Of a stretch of 64,000 nt of DNA, positions 43,964 through 55,186 are shown piece by piece; positions within the stretch are counted from its first letter, which is position 1, and every line of letters starts with the position of its first letter. The notes under the pieces were generated by a model that was not told the DNA's origin, searched no databases, and saw only the letters and a program-made list of their open reading frames with translations. The stretch is taken from NCBI GenBank assembly GCA_947652605.1, contig OX393576.1, forward strand, positions 14,348,575 to 14,412,574, written 5' to 3'. The position numbers and the translations under genes were made by a program. Source of the DNA: Elmis aenea (taxonomy: Eukaryota; Arthropoda; Insecta; Coleoptera; Elmidae).

Positions 43964-45528
43964 TACCGGGTGTAAATGAAGTGTGGTACACCCCCTTTTT
44001 TTCTTTAGTTTTGATTTTAGATAAATGAAATTATAGACATATGATATGTGTAAAAAAACCTGTTTTTTGAGCACATGCACACAATTGTTTCACTTCCGGT
44101 TTCGCCGGAAATGACCCCAACTTTGTTACTTTAAATGTAACACCCTGTATATTTTTACAATTTTGGAAAGAGGAAGCGGTTTTGGATACAACTGCACTAT
44201 TTTGGTTAATTTTTTATTGAGTGTGCCGTGAGGCCGTGACCTACACAAATTGAATTTTATTATGTCAACAATTGTCCACAAAACGTTTTTGTAAATTTTA
44301 ATTGACATTTAGGTTACTTTAATCGGCTTTAAAGGTTTCGGAATCGGTTTTTTGACAAAAAGTCAATTTGTTTAAATTGAACTATGGTGGTACAAGCGGT
44401 AATTTAAATGGAGCACCTTCTAACGAATCCATCGATACCAATAACTTGTATTTTTATTAAGAGTCTGCTTCAAAAACTTCAAATTATTGTAAAGATTTAT
44501 TAACAGATCCTGTCAATCGCAGTACACTGTGCATAACTGCAACAAAACAAAAACAAAGGTGCAATGAAAAATCGCCGTGGAAACAAACAAATGCTTGTTT
44601 ACGTGTTTGTATCTCATTGCAGTGGTGGAAAAATTATTAGTCATTAAATTTAAACGTATTATTGATTAAAAATGTTTAAAAATTAATTATTAAAAATATT
44701 AATGCTGCAAAATGGAACGTTACTTGTACACTCGTACAGAACAAGTGGATATGCTATTAATATTTGGTGAATACGCTAAGGCAGCGTGCGTTTTGTATAC
44801 TGAAAGGTACCCTGATCGTCATCATCCTGCTGTAAATTATTTTAATAGTATTGAACAGAAATTTGGCAATGTACCCGCCAATAATAATGAAAGAGATCAT
44901 TTTATTATATCTAAAGAAACAGAAACGAATATTATGCACAGTGTACTACGATTAACAGGTTCTCTTAATAAATCTTTACAATAATTTGAAGTTTTTGAAG
45001 CAGACTTTTAATAAAAATACAAGTTATTGATATCGATGGATTCGTTAGAAAATGCACTATTTAAATTACCGCTTGTACCACCATAGTTCCATTTAAAAAA
45101 ATTGACTTTTTGTCAAAAAAACGATTCCGCAACCTTCAAAGCCGATTAAAGTAACCTAAATGTCAATTAAAATTTACAAAGACGTCTTTTGGACAATAGT
45201 TGACATAATAAAATTCCATTTGAGCAGGTCACGGCACACTTAATAAAAATTTAAATTTTGGTTCAAACATTTTTTGAGGTTATAAAAATTAACCAAAATA
45301 GTGCAGTTGTATACAAAATCGTTTCCTCTTTCCAAAAATGTAAAAATATGTAGGGTGTTCCATTTAAAATAACAGAGTCATTTCCGGCGAAAACGGAAGA
45401 GAAACAATTGTGTGCATGTGCTCAAAAAAATCCGGCATTTTGCACATATTTTATGTCTAAAATTTCATTTATCTAAAATCAAAACTGAGTAAAAAAGGGG
45501 GTGTACCACACTTTATTTACACCCAGTA
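43964..45528. mobile_element. Palindromic mariner-like element with an intact HTH ORF
   Basis: The ends are TA/CCGGGTGTAAATGAAGTGTG and the near inverse with TA. The arms, about 580 bp each, share GAAGTGTGGTACACCCCC-type text (altered on the right), CCGCTTGTACCACCATAG in inverse, and CTGCTTCAAAAACTTCAAAT. The arms reach into the 3' end of the ORF 44712-44984: the left arm carries an inverse copy of its last 15 or so codons. Each arm also contains a second CAGGGTGTT-like end (44136-44151 and 45349-45362). Confidence 0.8.
44712..44984 (+). CDS. 90-residue DUF4817-like HTH protein in a palindromic element
   Basis: A true ATG (44712-44714) opens an intact 90-codon ORF: MERYLYTRTEQVDMLLIFGE, then A-K-A-A-C-V-L-Y-T-E-R-Y-P-D-R-H-H-P, N-Y-F-N-S-I-E-Q-K-F, and I-S-K-E-T-E-T-N-I-M-H-S-V-L before the stop. 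The order (E-x-V-D-M-L-L-I-F/Y-G-E; a Y-x-E-R-Y-P-x-R-H-P helix; F-x-x-x-x-x-x-F; S-x-E-T-E-x-N-I/V) is that of DUF4817, the N-terminal helix-turn-helix of many insect mariner-like proteins. The catalytic part is absent. The Y-P-x-R-x-H-P core is unbroken, unlike in the sister elements. It could be a DNA-binding repressor-like peptide or simply a young deletion copy. Confidence 0.55.
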   Translation: MERYLYTRTEQVDMLLIFGEYAKAACVLYTERYPDRHHPAVNYFNSIEQKFGNVPANNNERDHFIISKETETNIMHSVLRLTGSLNKSLQ

Positions 45529-46270
45529 TGTTTAGTATTAAATGATAAACCGCAATCAATGATTAATAGGAATTTTTGATTATGTTGAAAGTACAATATT
45601 AGCTCAATTTTAATAAAACGTTTAACGATAAACTCTGATTATTATTTATAGGACTCGCGATTGTGTGATGTTTCAAATAAAATTAAACCAAACACAAAAC
45701 TGGCGAACTGGCAGTATAATTTTATTAACAAATCCATTCAACTATTAATACAAACTATCATTCGAATATTTTTTTAATACTTAAAACTAGAGCACATTTA
45801 GTCGTTATATTGTACTACAATTTTTTCCTCTTTTACTTTAAGTTGAAACAAGTCGAATAAGTTTTCAAAATAAACTTATAAAACAATATCATAAAATGTA
45901 TCATTGTTATATATGTGCCCTCCATATCTTCCGACCGTGGTAGTTTTTATTTTTCTTAATGTGAGACTCGTGTTTCGTAGCGAAATTAATTCCTATGGGA
46001 AGTCTACTGCTCCAGTGAAGCAGTAAATTTTTGTGACGAGTTTAACACCCTTATCGCTTGTGAGTCTACTATCTCAAAGTAAGTTCTGAAATGACTCTTA
46101 CATTTTACAACTTTTACAGTTTGTCGATTTGGGCCCAAGTACACCTAAACGAAAATTAAACCGCTGTAGAAAATACAAAATACTACCATTGCATTGTATA
46201 ATAAATAGTCCATCATTCATTTTTAAAATGCAAGTAAAAGTTTACTTTTGACCGTAATAATTTTGTTGTA
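45529..46270. other. Intronic DNA, nothing recognised
   Basis: No gene, RNA or element end was recognised in this stretch. Confidence 0.35.
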
Positions 46271-46980
46271 TACAGAGTGATTCCAATTTAAGGGCGTTCA
46301 TTGGAATCACACGTTCATAATTAGAGATAGATAGGTTTAAATTTGGCTAAATTTTATGCTTTTGATAATATTAAAAGAGAAAAATTAAAAATGCGAAAAT
46401 ATTTCTTTTATTGGTGTGGTAAACCATTTACGTTAGAAACTTTTCTAGTGGACTAATCAGCTTTTTGCTCAGTAAGTGCAATTTTGTTTTTTTATTGACT
46501 TTTTTTATTATGGGCGTCATATTTCATTTTTACGTAGTTTTTTCAGGGCTTCGAACCGGAACTGAACCGAAAACCGGAAAAAAACGTTATTTTTGTCGGA
46601 ACGAAAACCGGAACTGATTGACAAAAAATATCGGTTTATTACGGTTCGTACATGTTCGACAAACTCGCGCGTTTTGTTTATATATGTTTTGTTTAATAAA
46701 TTATACTATCATCATATGTTATATACTTCTATTTCCAATTATTATACCAAATAAAAACATTTAAAAAAAAAAAAAGTAATCACTCGGAGCTGAACCGAAA
46801 ACCGAAAAAAACCGTTATTTTTTCCGGAACGAAAACCGAAACGAAAAAAATTACGGTTTGAAGCCCTGGTTTTTTTAACCGATTTCACAAATAATATCGT
46901 TGATCATTAAAAAAAACACACAATCAAGATACCCTTGGAAAGAAAACTAACCTATTTTGGTAACACATTGTCCAGTTTGT
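46271..46980 (+). mobile_element. Unpaired mariner-like arm carrying a hAT MITE
   Basis: TA/CAGAGTGATTCCAATTTAAG followed by GGTTTAAATTTGGCTAAATT and TTATGGGCGTCATATTTC is a diverged left arm of the 41603-42610 type. It is split at 46544-46868 by a MITE and continues to roughly 46980. No right arm was found. Confidence 0.5.
46544..46868. mobile_element. hAT-like MITE, CAGGGCTTCGAACCG ends
   Basis: This insert of 325 bp has ends CAGGGCTTCGAACCGGAACT and the inverse of CAGGGCTTCAAACCGTAA. The flanks AGTTTTTT and GTTTTTTT are consistent with an 8-bp duplication but lie in a T run. Repeated CGAAAACCGGAA/GAACCGAAAACC words fill both subterminal zones. Confidence 0.7.
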
Positions 46981-47796
46981 AATTTTTTTAAACTTATCGT
47001 TTAGTATTCAGTGCAAATAAATGTGAAAACTGAAAAATGCAAAAACAAATGAAATAAAAACGTTTAAAAAACAATCTCAATATTACATTGCATATGCAAA
47101 CAAGTTGTACGAATTTTTAAAATCGCTTCTAAAAATAAATTGTTTACATATAACTTTACTCGTTCGAAAGATGTATTTAATATTCGTTCAAAGACGACAT
47201 TAACCACTCCACGTCCGGTGAAAAATTTAAAAACGTTGTATTAACATTTTTACAAATTCGTCGTAGACCTAAAAATTTGCAGTAAACTCTTAACATGTCA
47301 TATATCACGGTAAAAGTACAGCTTCGACAAAGTTCTGCACTTATACTACAGGTAGATGTTCATATTTACCGAAAAATCTGCACATTTACCTCATAATGTA
47401 CATTTACCGTAACATATACGTATGCACTCCTGAGAAAATTAAAAAGCAGATATTTATGAAAACCGTAACATTGTAGAAATATTTTAAACATTTCAATCAG
47501 CCAACAGATTTCGGACAAGTAGATTATTATCAATCGAACTTAAAAATTCGCATCAAATACCGATTAATCCAATTATCTTTAAGTGGTTTTCATCTAATAT
47601 CACTGATAAATAATGTTGATATGCATGAAAATCGCATTTGAAAGTTATTTATTGAAAATGTGTCTAAATTCTTAGAAGACAGTGATCTATACTCTGTTAT
47701 GCCAATAAATTAGTGAAAAATTAGAGAAATGTTACAATTTGAATACATTTGAGTATTTTGGGAAAACCTTTTTGGGCCGGGAGCGGACAGTGATTA

Positions 47797-48001
47797 AAGG
47801 ACCTCGCAGACCAACGCGATATAGCGGGAGCGGGAGCGGGAGCGAAAATTTCGCGCTCATGGCGAAAATAGGATATCGCGAGGTTGACTACACCAGCGCG
47901 GTTTAGAGGATGCGGGACATGTGTTAATCGCTATACAGATCCCGCGCATTTTTCGCTCCCGCTCCCGCTCCCGCTATATCGCGTTGGTCTGCGAGGACCT
48001 T
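47797..48001. mobile_element. 205-bp MITE with 52-bp terminal inverted repeats
   Basis: The terminal repeats begin AAGGACCTCGCAGACCAACG (right: one mismatch, AAGGTCCTCG) and continue through GCGATATAGC and three tandem GGGAGC units for about 52 bp. TTAA lies at both borders (47794-47797 and 48000-48003), but the exact ends are ambiguous. The high arm identity points to a recent copy. The centre, with its own CGCGATAT/ATATCGCG words, has no ORF. Confidence 0.7.
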
Positions 48002-50040
48002 AAAACTTTTAAAAATGTTGGTCGATTTTGTAATGATACATACATAAGTTCCTCATTACAGTCAAAATATTTTGAATACCATGAAATGGTAAAAGTAAAA
48101 TAAATTTAGTTTAAAATCTTTTTATCTATTGAGAATCTCGTTTATAAACAACTAGAACTAGACCGGTTTCGAGAATATTGTATCTTCGTCGGTAGCTTTC
48201 TTAATTCTATTATTCTAATTAAACCTTTAAAAATCAATAAAAATAATGCAATCGTTGAATTCTCAAAAGAGTTGTAAAATGTATCTTCTGCAAACCACAT
48301 GCACACAGACTGTTTTACTTAATAGTTAATAAATATTAGACAGATGTGAACGAACAAGTATTTAAATCCATAAGGATTTTTAAAAGCACCAAATTTGATT
48401 CAAGATTTACGGTAAGATTCATTTCAGTATACTTTCACTGAGGTATTCAATTTTTCCCAGCTGCCTTTTTATATTACTGAAAGACTGAAAGTACAAATAT
48501 TTGCAAATAGTTGTGTTGACGTAGCTTTAACACAGCTGTTGTTCATGGACAAGTAAAATAAGATCACTAGGACATTGTCAAGGCTAATACCGGGCGTAGT
48601 CTTATTATGTAACGTATATTAACGTCATAATCTATTTTAAGCACAACGACGTACACAACCAGTATTTCTTGGGCAGCAAGGTAGAAACAAACAACACAAG
48701 ATAAATGAACGAGCTTATTATTTATTTACAAAAAGGACGATCTCGTTTTAAATACCTTCCATGTAAAAAATAAAAAGATCAGAGTATCGGTAAAAATTAT
48801 TTTTTCAAACTAAAGGAAATGGACTACGTTCTATTATTTCTCAGTATCTTGATGTTCACAAAACGAAAATTTCGGTAAATTATGTGTTGATGTTTAGATA
48901 TAATGATATAAAACATTTGGGCCCTATTGCATAAAAGTTAAACGTCGAATTAACCCGATTCGACCACGTTAACCCTGGAACTAGGCAAAATCACAGCATA
49001 GTTGGCTCTGATATTGCCTAGTTGTAGGAATGTACATGTATTTTAACACCAGTCGTGCAATCGGGCATATGTGTTTTACTTTATATCTTCTAATAAGCAT
49101 TGATTTAGATTTGTACCCCTCCCATAAACTCATATTAAATATATAAAACCAATAAAAATTCAAAGAAATAAAAAATTCAAGTTGCTTTCTTATTATTTAG
49201 GTGATCATTTGGGCACTTTTACTTTGGAGTATCATTTAACAAATTCTTTATTCAGTATGTTTTTAAAAAAATTAAATTTTTATTTTTATTGTGCAATTAT
49301 TTTAAGTTTTCGACCGTATCTATTGTGCTGTCTTTCTTTTTAATGTAAAGTAATTATTAAATTTCCATATAAAACAGTAAGGTGGCCAATGTACTCTTTT
49401 GAAAGTGTTGTGCTTCTGTGAAATAGCCTTTATTTCTTTCTAAAGTTGTACTCCACTCAAATGTACCCCATGTTCACAAAAAAATATTGGCAGAAATACC
49501 AGATCAAAATTTTTAGTTATAGTGATGTTAACGAGTTCTCTCTAAGTAAATATAGTAGTAGTTTTTAAAAATATCAGTATTGTACTGGCTTTAATCTTAT
49601 TTTAAAGAGCGATACACAATTTTTTATTTTTGCCTTAGGTGCTTGTAGGAAAAGATTTTTTTCTTGCTTAGAGGCTTAGAGCTACTCTGAACTTCTTTTG
49701 TTTTGTCCATTTTTACTAATGTATCTCTTAACAGTTTAGTAATTGCCCATGATGAATCTCTAATTTTAGAAACACACCTAACTGTATTTATAAAATTTAA
49801 CTGCTTTTTTTTAAATAGGAGTCGGGTAAATGTTTTAAATGGAATATGTTGAAATTAAATTGATATAATTAAGCTTAATTAAAAAACACATCCTTTTTTT
49901 GAAGAATGTTTTGTCAAAATGCAATACCAGTTTCAAGACTCATCTCTTCATCAATTGCAGTTTTATTTATTACTTAATTAACTATTCAAATGTTAAAATT
50001 AAACGTTAATGGTTTTTAATGGCTGGCCAATTAGTCTTAA
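48002..50040. other. Intronic DNA, nothing firmly recognised
   Basis: GGGCCCTATTGCATAAAAGT at 48920-48939 looks like the end of a MITE without a clear partner. No exon or RNA gene could be supported. Confidence 0.35.
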
Positions 50041-50042
50041 CC

Positions 50043-50650
50043 AACGGTTCTCAAATTATTTCATCTCAGGGGTCCTTTCATTGTTGAAAATTACTGAGAG
50101 CCCCTAAGAACTTTTCTTTATTTGGGTTACAACTATCAGTGTTACCGTATTAAAATTGAATGTGAGCACTTTTAAAATATTAATTTATTTAAAAATCATG
50201 ATAAAACCAATTTAGCATAAATAACATTTTAACACATTGACTGCCTCGTCACCCATATATGGTTGACACCACTGTATTCACTGTGCGCCATTTGTGGTTG
50301 ACACTTTGATTTTCGTTGGAGCCATGTCAGTATATGAGAATTTATCTAGTTTATTAAAGAATTAAAGCGACGAAATTTTTCTTGCATTGGTTTTGGCCCT
50401 GCTTAAAAAATTAGACAAATAAAAGCAATTATTGAACTCATTCATCATTTTGCTTTGAAAACCCACGTGACCCCATAGAATGTTTTTTTCAAAAAAGCCG
50501 TTAAGGTCAATGTGTTACGAAATATAGCTTCATTTTTAAAACAAATAAAAGCTTTGAACACAGTGGTCATTATTTAGCAATTTTGAAATCTTTTTAATTA
50601 TATCGCTGACCCTTGAAAGGGTCAAGGTCCATGAACCACGTTTTGAGAGT
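50043..50650. mobile_element. Old hAT-like remnant
   Basis: The left CGGTTCTCAAATTATTTCAT and the right inverse ACTCTCAAAACGTGGTTCAT, with AGGGGTCC and ATGGACC next to them, resemble the CAGTGGTTCTCAAA ends of hAT elements. No convincing duplication remains. The MITE 50233-50514 lies inside. Confidence 0.4.
50233..50514. mobile_element. piggyBac-like MITE near the last exon
   Basis: This insert of 282 bp has ends CACATTGACTGCC and the inverse of CACATTGACCTTAACGGC. It is preceded by TTAA (50229-50232) and followed by TTAC (50515-50518), a TTAA duplication with one change. Two GTGGTTGACAC-like words occur inside at 50268-50306. It sits 236 bases before the last exon of the MXD gene. Confidence 0.65.
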
Positions 50651-50750
50651 GAATATAAACTGCAAACAACACTAGTTGGAATGCAAATATTGATCAATTT
50701 ATTGTTAATAATTATGTGTGCAAATGTTTAATATTCTATTATTGTTTCAG

Positions 50751-50887
50751 ATGAGGTTGATGTCATCGGGTACACAAGTACCCAAAGTGATACTGATGAC
50801 CACTCTAGTGTGCAGTCGGGATCCAGTGACAGTGGGGTGGCCATGTCAACCAGCCGCCTTACTCTCTCTGAAATGGAGGTACTGTAG
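50751..50887 (+). CDS. Mxd: MXD/MAD-family repressor, acidic C-terminal exon with stop
   Basis: Last coding exon. The acceptor is TTTCAG at 50745-50750. Its first two bases complete an Asp codon with the G left over from the previous exon, then 44 codons run to TAG at 50885-50887. It starts D-E-V-D-V-I-G-Y-T-S and continues through an acidic Ser/Asp-rich tract (QSDTDDHSSVQSGSSDSGVA) to RLTLSEMEVL. Vertebrate MXD proteins end the same way: an E/D-V-D-V start after the same intron, then S-S-x-S-D-S-D-x-x-S-x-Q-S-x-x-S-D. The three exons encode about 153 residues of a protein normally around 200-230 long. The insert 50233-50514 sits 236 bases upstream but does not reach the splice signals. Confidence 0.92.
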
Positions 50888-51026
50888 GCAGACATGCCAG
50901 AGGCTGTCGACGCGTCCAGAGCCAGTACCAACACCAACGCGCGTCTCCTCTAGTCAACGAACATGTCTGTATTACACCACCTTGAGAATGATCATCATAT
51001 TCACTATATAAATTATTTATGTATAT

Positions 51027-51034
51027 TGTAAATA
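51027..51034 (+). promoter_or_regulatory. Candidate Pumilio-type site TGTAAATA in the 3' UTR
   Basis: TGTAAATA matches the Pumilio/PUF consensus TGTANATA. Two more identical octamers lie in the same presumed 3' UTR at 51815-51822 and 52341-52348. Only the match is seen; function is inferred, and the base composition favours chance hits. Confidence 0.25.
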
Positions 51035-53666
51035 CTTTAAATTTAAACCAGATAAGTAAGGCATAGTGTATTTTATAATGCGGTCTGATTGCCTGCAGGC
51101 CAAGTACTAGCTCACTGAGATTAGTTTATGTAATTTAATACTTGACACACCCTCCCACAACATTGTTAATGTAAAATCAGCCTGACATCCAGGTGGGTCA
51201 GAGCTCTGGAACAGCATTGTAGACCCGTGCACCCAGTCCTTCCCGAGCGCGGGTCCTTCGCCCCTCAGCATAAGTTGAACTCAAAATCTACTCCTTACGG
51301 AGTGACATATTATAATTGTATAAAGAACAAAAGTACTGTACAGTTTGTTAGTATGTCGACGGTGTAGCTGGCAGGCCACACGCTGCGGCAGATCTCCGGC
51401 CTGCCATCGCTCCCAACATCGGTTAGCATTCAAAGAGTACAAATACTTTATATGTCCCGATAATAGGGACCTTATATTTTGTATAAGCGGGGTTGGATCG
51501 TAGACTTGACATCACGGCCCAACCCGGCAAAATTGAGACTTTGAGTGAAGCATGAATGAAATTGTGTGGATGTAAGATTGGCAGGTGATTGATTGCACGA
51601 GTACTGATTTCGTTGGTAATTGAGCATGCAGCTCTCCAATTATTATAATTTCAGTTCAAAACTGTATTTATTATCTCAGTAAGTGTATTTTAACAACAGA
51701 TCTGTTGTGTGGCATTACTAACTGGAATTCCCATTGAAATCGTCATTCAAATAATTAAACTGGCATAAAATAAGACAAATTTTATAGCAGTAAAAAATTC
51801 ACAATGAAGTTCCATGTAAATATTTTAAAAGTAATATAATATATACACGATGACCCAGAAATTATGTCGTTTGTTTTAAAAATAACAACAAAAGTCCTCA
51901 TAGCTTATTAAATTTGCCATTTTTTATTGTTCCAGTCACCTCATATATAAATTTTGATTAAAATATTACAATTGTTCAAATAGACAGCAACTGCAAGAGA
52001 CAAGAGTCTTGAAACTTGTACAAGAACGACTTTCAAATCAATTAAATAATCCAAAAATTGATCAAATACTGGAAGTGCATTGAAAAAAGTTTGATCGCCT
52101 TTTTAAAATACATTGAAACTTTGAATATGTTTAAGTTATTACAAGCAGATTTTTTTATATTATTATAGTTGTTGGGGTCTTTTCTAGAAACAAACGAGGT
52201 AGTTATGATCTCTGGGATATCCTGTGTAACAAATTTCTAAATATTTGAATGTCATATATGACTATTATTAGTTTTAGATTATATCATGTTTGAATTAATA
52301 TTGTGGCTGTTCGTCATATACTTTAACTTATGTTAATAACTGTAAATATTGAAAATAGTACCAAAAATTTTTTAAAGACAATAATAACAAGTGTGTTGAA
52401 TATAAATATAATTCTTAATGGTAATGCCATTTCGACTGCTTTAATTTATATAATTATTATAAGAAACATGCACATGTGGTACAAATTAAACCAGTTTTAT
52501 TGGTGTATTTATATTTAGTGAATGGTAAAAAACCATGACTAATAAATAATTTTAATCCGACCGTACTAAAGTGTACTGAGGAGCTGCATGCACTGTCTTG
52601 TCACAACTATAAATGTCTGCTTCTCTTAGCCTACAGTTGGTAAACCTATAGGATTCTTTCTGTATTTACTTACTCATCAAATGCTTTTTTGCCAAAATAT
52701 AAGTGTACATTACTTACAAATCACTTGTGTTACTGATTAAAAGTGGTGGAACAGCTGCACTGCAGTTAACAGCAGCAATATGAATTGATACAGTGTTGTA
52801 ATCACCACATCCTTATCACATGTATGTCTTTAGATGTCTCTTAGGTAGATAGTTATAGGGTGTAGGTATATTTCCCACATTCAAGACATTTTGCTGCTTT
52901 ATGTTTAGGACAGTCGCTTTCCCCATGTAACAACCTCTTGGATGTATCTTGGCACATTTTTGACATTCCAATTTTCATGGAACATCGTGTACACTCACTT
53001 ATTATATTTAGATGTGTTATTATGCTGACAGTTTTAATCGAAAGTTTGCTATTTCATTTTATTTATCTTATTATGATTCTTACACATTATGCTTCTATAT
53101 TATATACACATGGATGTGAAATTGCTTACAGTTTGTACATCAATTTAATTTTATAAACTTTACAATAACTCAAGTCAACACTAAACTGTAACTGATCCAG
53201 TATTACTTATTTTTATATTAATTATATTCAAGTCCTGTACACTAAAGTCAATTTATCAGGGGCGAACTAACATTGTTAACAAATTATTTTATTTTTCATT
53301 GTGACTTTATTTAATAATATATTTTTATTAAACTTATACTTCCACAGAAAACTTACCACTTCCAGACACAGTATATTTTGTGGTAATTGTTACATATACA
53401 TATCTACATCAACGATAAGTACTTCTATACATACACAGTATCATGCCAAATTCCAAATAAATTTGTTTACATGAATTCAATTTGTTATGTCAAAAAAGGT
53501 CAATAAACATCCACGAAAGTAACTAGTTTTAATGTCAATAATATAGACCAGCACTCCTGTCACCTGTTTCAACTCTTCATGGTTGTATGAGAAATAATTG
53601 TATATAAATACTTGTAACTATTCATATTGCATTGTTCTGTTCTATTTTATTTTTGAATTCTATAAA

Positions 53667-53672
53667 AATAAA
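53667..53672 (+). promoter_or_regulatory. Candidate polyadenylation signal AATAAA
   Basis: AATAAA is followed within 35 bases by a T/GT-rich stretch (53674-53708), the usual arrangement for cleavage and polyadenylation. It would give the MXD transcript a 3' UTR of about 2.8 kb. A second AATAAA lies at 53456-53461. AATAAA is common by chance in DNA this A+T-rich. Confidence 0.35.
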
Positions 53673-53708
53673 ATTTGTGTATTATTATATTTAGTTGTTT
53701 TAATTGTT

Positions 53709-54893
53709 GAAAATCAATCACCTCCTCAAAGTTGTTAATAATAATTAAAAAAATAAAATTGAATCAAAAATATTGTATTTTTTTGATTCTATATACGTCT
53801 TAACAATTGATTATTTTTTAATTTTGTGATTCTGTAACGAAATTTAAAAAAAAATGCTAAAAATGTACAAAAATAAATTATTTTCTAGAAACAAATTGGA
53901 TCAAAAAAGAAGGAAATACATATTTATCACATTATGTTGTTGATTTTTTTTATAAGGAATCAGGTAAATTACATAATGTTGATATAAAGGGGGAAAAAAC
54001 TTAAGCTGTAATCTTGAATTTTAGTGAAATTGTATGTTATCAAAATAACAAAAACAACTTATGCTGGCTTTAATTTTGCTTTTGCCAAGGATAGGATGCT
54101 GTATTTTTAACAAAAAGTAAGTGTATACAGTTGTCCCAACTATTTTCAGGTTTTTTTTATTAGAGCAACCAGCTGGGATTGTAAAAAAAAATCAAGTTAC
54201 CTCTTCATAAATATCCGCCCTGCTAGTTATTAGCCGCTCTAAAGTTAGTGGCAAAGCAGTACTAATTAGGTTTGCCATTTCAGTTCTTAACGTTTACGAC
54301 AATCATGTCCTTAAAAAACTTTTTTTTAAATGTGCTTTTTTGTTAAAATTCGAGAAAGTTGTTAAAACACAGCATTTTAATAAGAACAACAATCTTTTAA
54401 GATTTAAATTTCAAGAAAATTGGGAGTTATTTTCAAAAAAATTCTAAATTTTGATTTACTTTAATAACTAGTTTATAAAAAAAGATTTATGATTGACTTT
54501 AAGATGGACTACATTTCTATATAAATAAGGTGACCAACTTTTTCACAATGAAAAGGACACAAATAAATTGAAGAAAAAAATATCAGAAATAAAAGAAACA
54601 TTTTATTCATTGCAACAATAATACACTATAATATGATAAATGCGCATAATAAAGACATTTGTAACATGTAAATATGCTTACATGCCTATTAATTATTTAA
54701 ATGAGTACTTTTCCACTGAGTAAAAAGGCAGTTCTAGATTTATGAACGAATATCGTTCCTCAATGTCATTTCCCATACATTCTGTTCATTAAGCATGCAT
54801 TACTTTTCTTGTATATTTTTAATCGTTTTAAACCAATAACTCAATTTTTGTGATTATCGATAAAGCAAAGGCTCATACATTAAAGACAGCCTG
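53709..54893. other. Spacer between the MXD gene and the satellite, nothing recognised
   Basis: Very A+T-rich sequence without recognisable genes. It separates the presumed polyadenylation site from the GC-rich remnant at 54894. Confidence 0.4.
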
Positions 54894-55186
54894 CAGTGGC
54901 GGACAGGGCCGGCGGGACACCGGGAGAAATCCCGGTGGGCCGGTCGCTCTGGGGCCACGATATGTTTGCCAGGGCCGTTGAGAGGGTGGGGCAGGAGGGG
55001 CTCTGAGCCCCGGGCCCGGAGGTAATTTAAGGACCCAGGAGTCCACATACGTTTTTAATTATGGTGCATTAAATATTCATAATTCACAATTCGTTTTTTT
55101 TTTTAAATAAATTTTCAAATAATTTATTTACTTGGGGCCCTTGTAAATTTTTTCCCCGGGCCCGGCGACGTCTCTCGACGCCTCTG
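54894..55186. mobile_element. GC-rich composite MITE remnant beside the satellite
   Basis: The left part starts CAGTGGCGGACAGGGCCGGC, with the inverted pair ACCGGGAGAAATCCCGGT. The right part (about 55080-55186) is the inverse of the family at 16308, with CCCCGGGCCCGG and an end CGACGCCTCTG. The two halves may come from different elements. No target duplication was found. Confidence 0.5.

Larger units (their letters stand above)
50888..53690 (+). other. Probable 3' UTR of the MXD gene
   Basis: About 2.8 kb of apparently single-copy sequence follows the stop codon, without the palindromic element ends that fill the introns. The stretch 51170-51560 is clearly richer in G+C than its surroundings. 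No coding ORF of note is present. The downstream end is placed after AATAAA at 53667-53672, which is followed by a GT-rich stretch; AATAAA at 53456-53461 is an earlier alternative. The extent is inferred, since no transcript evidence is available. Confidence 0.5.

Noticed and set aside
52330..53156. Small ORFs (62 and 72 codons) downstream of the MXD stop
   Set aside because: They are A+T-rich, hydrophobic chance frames inside the presumed 3' UTR, without motifs.
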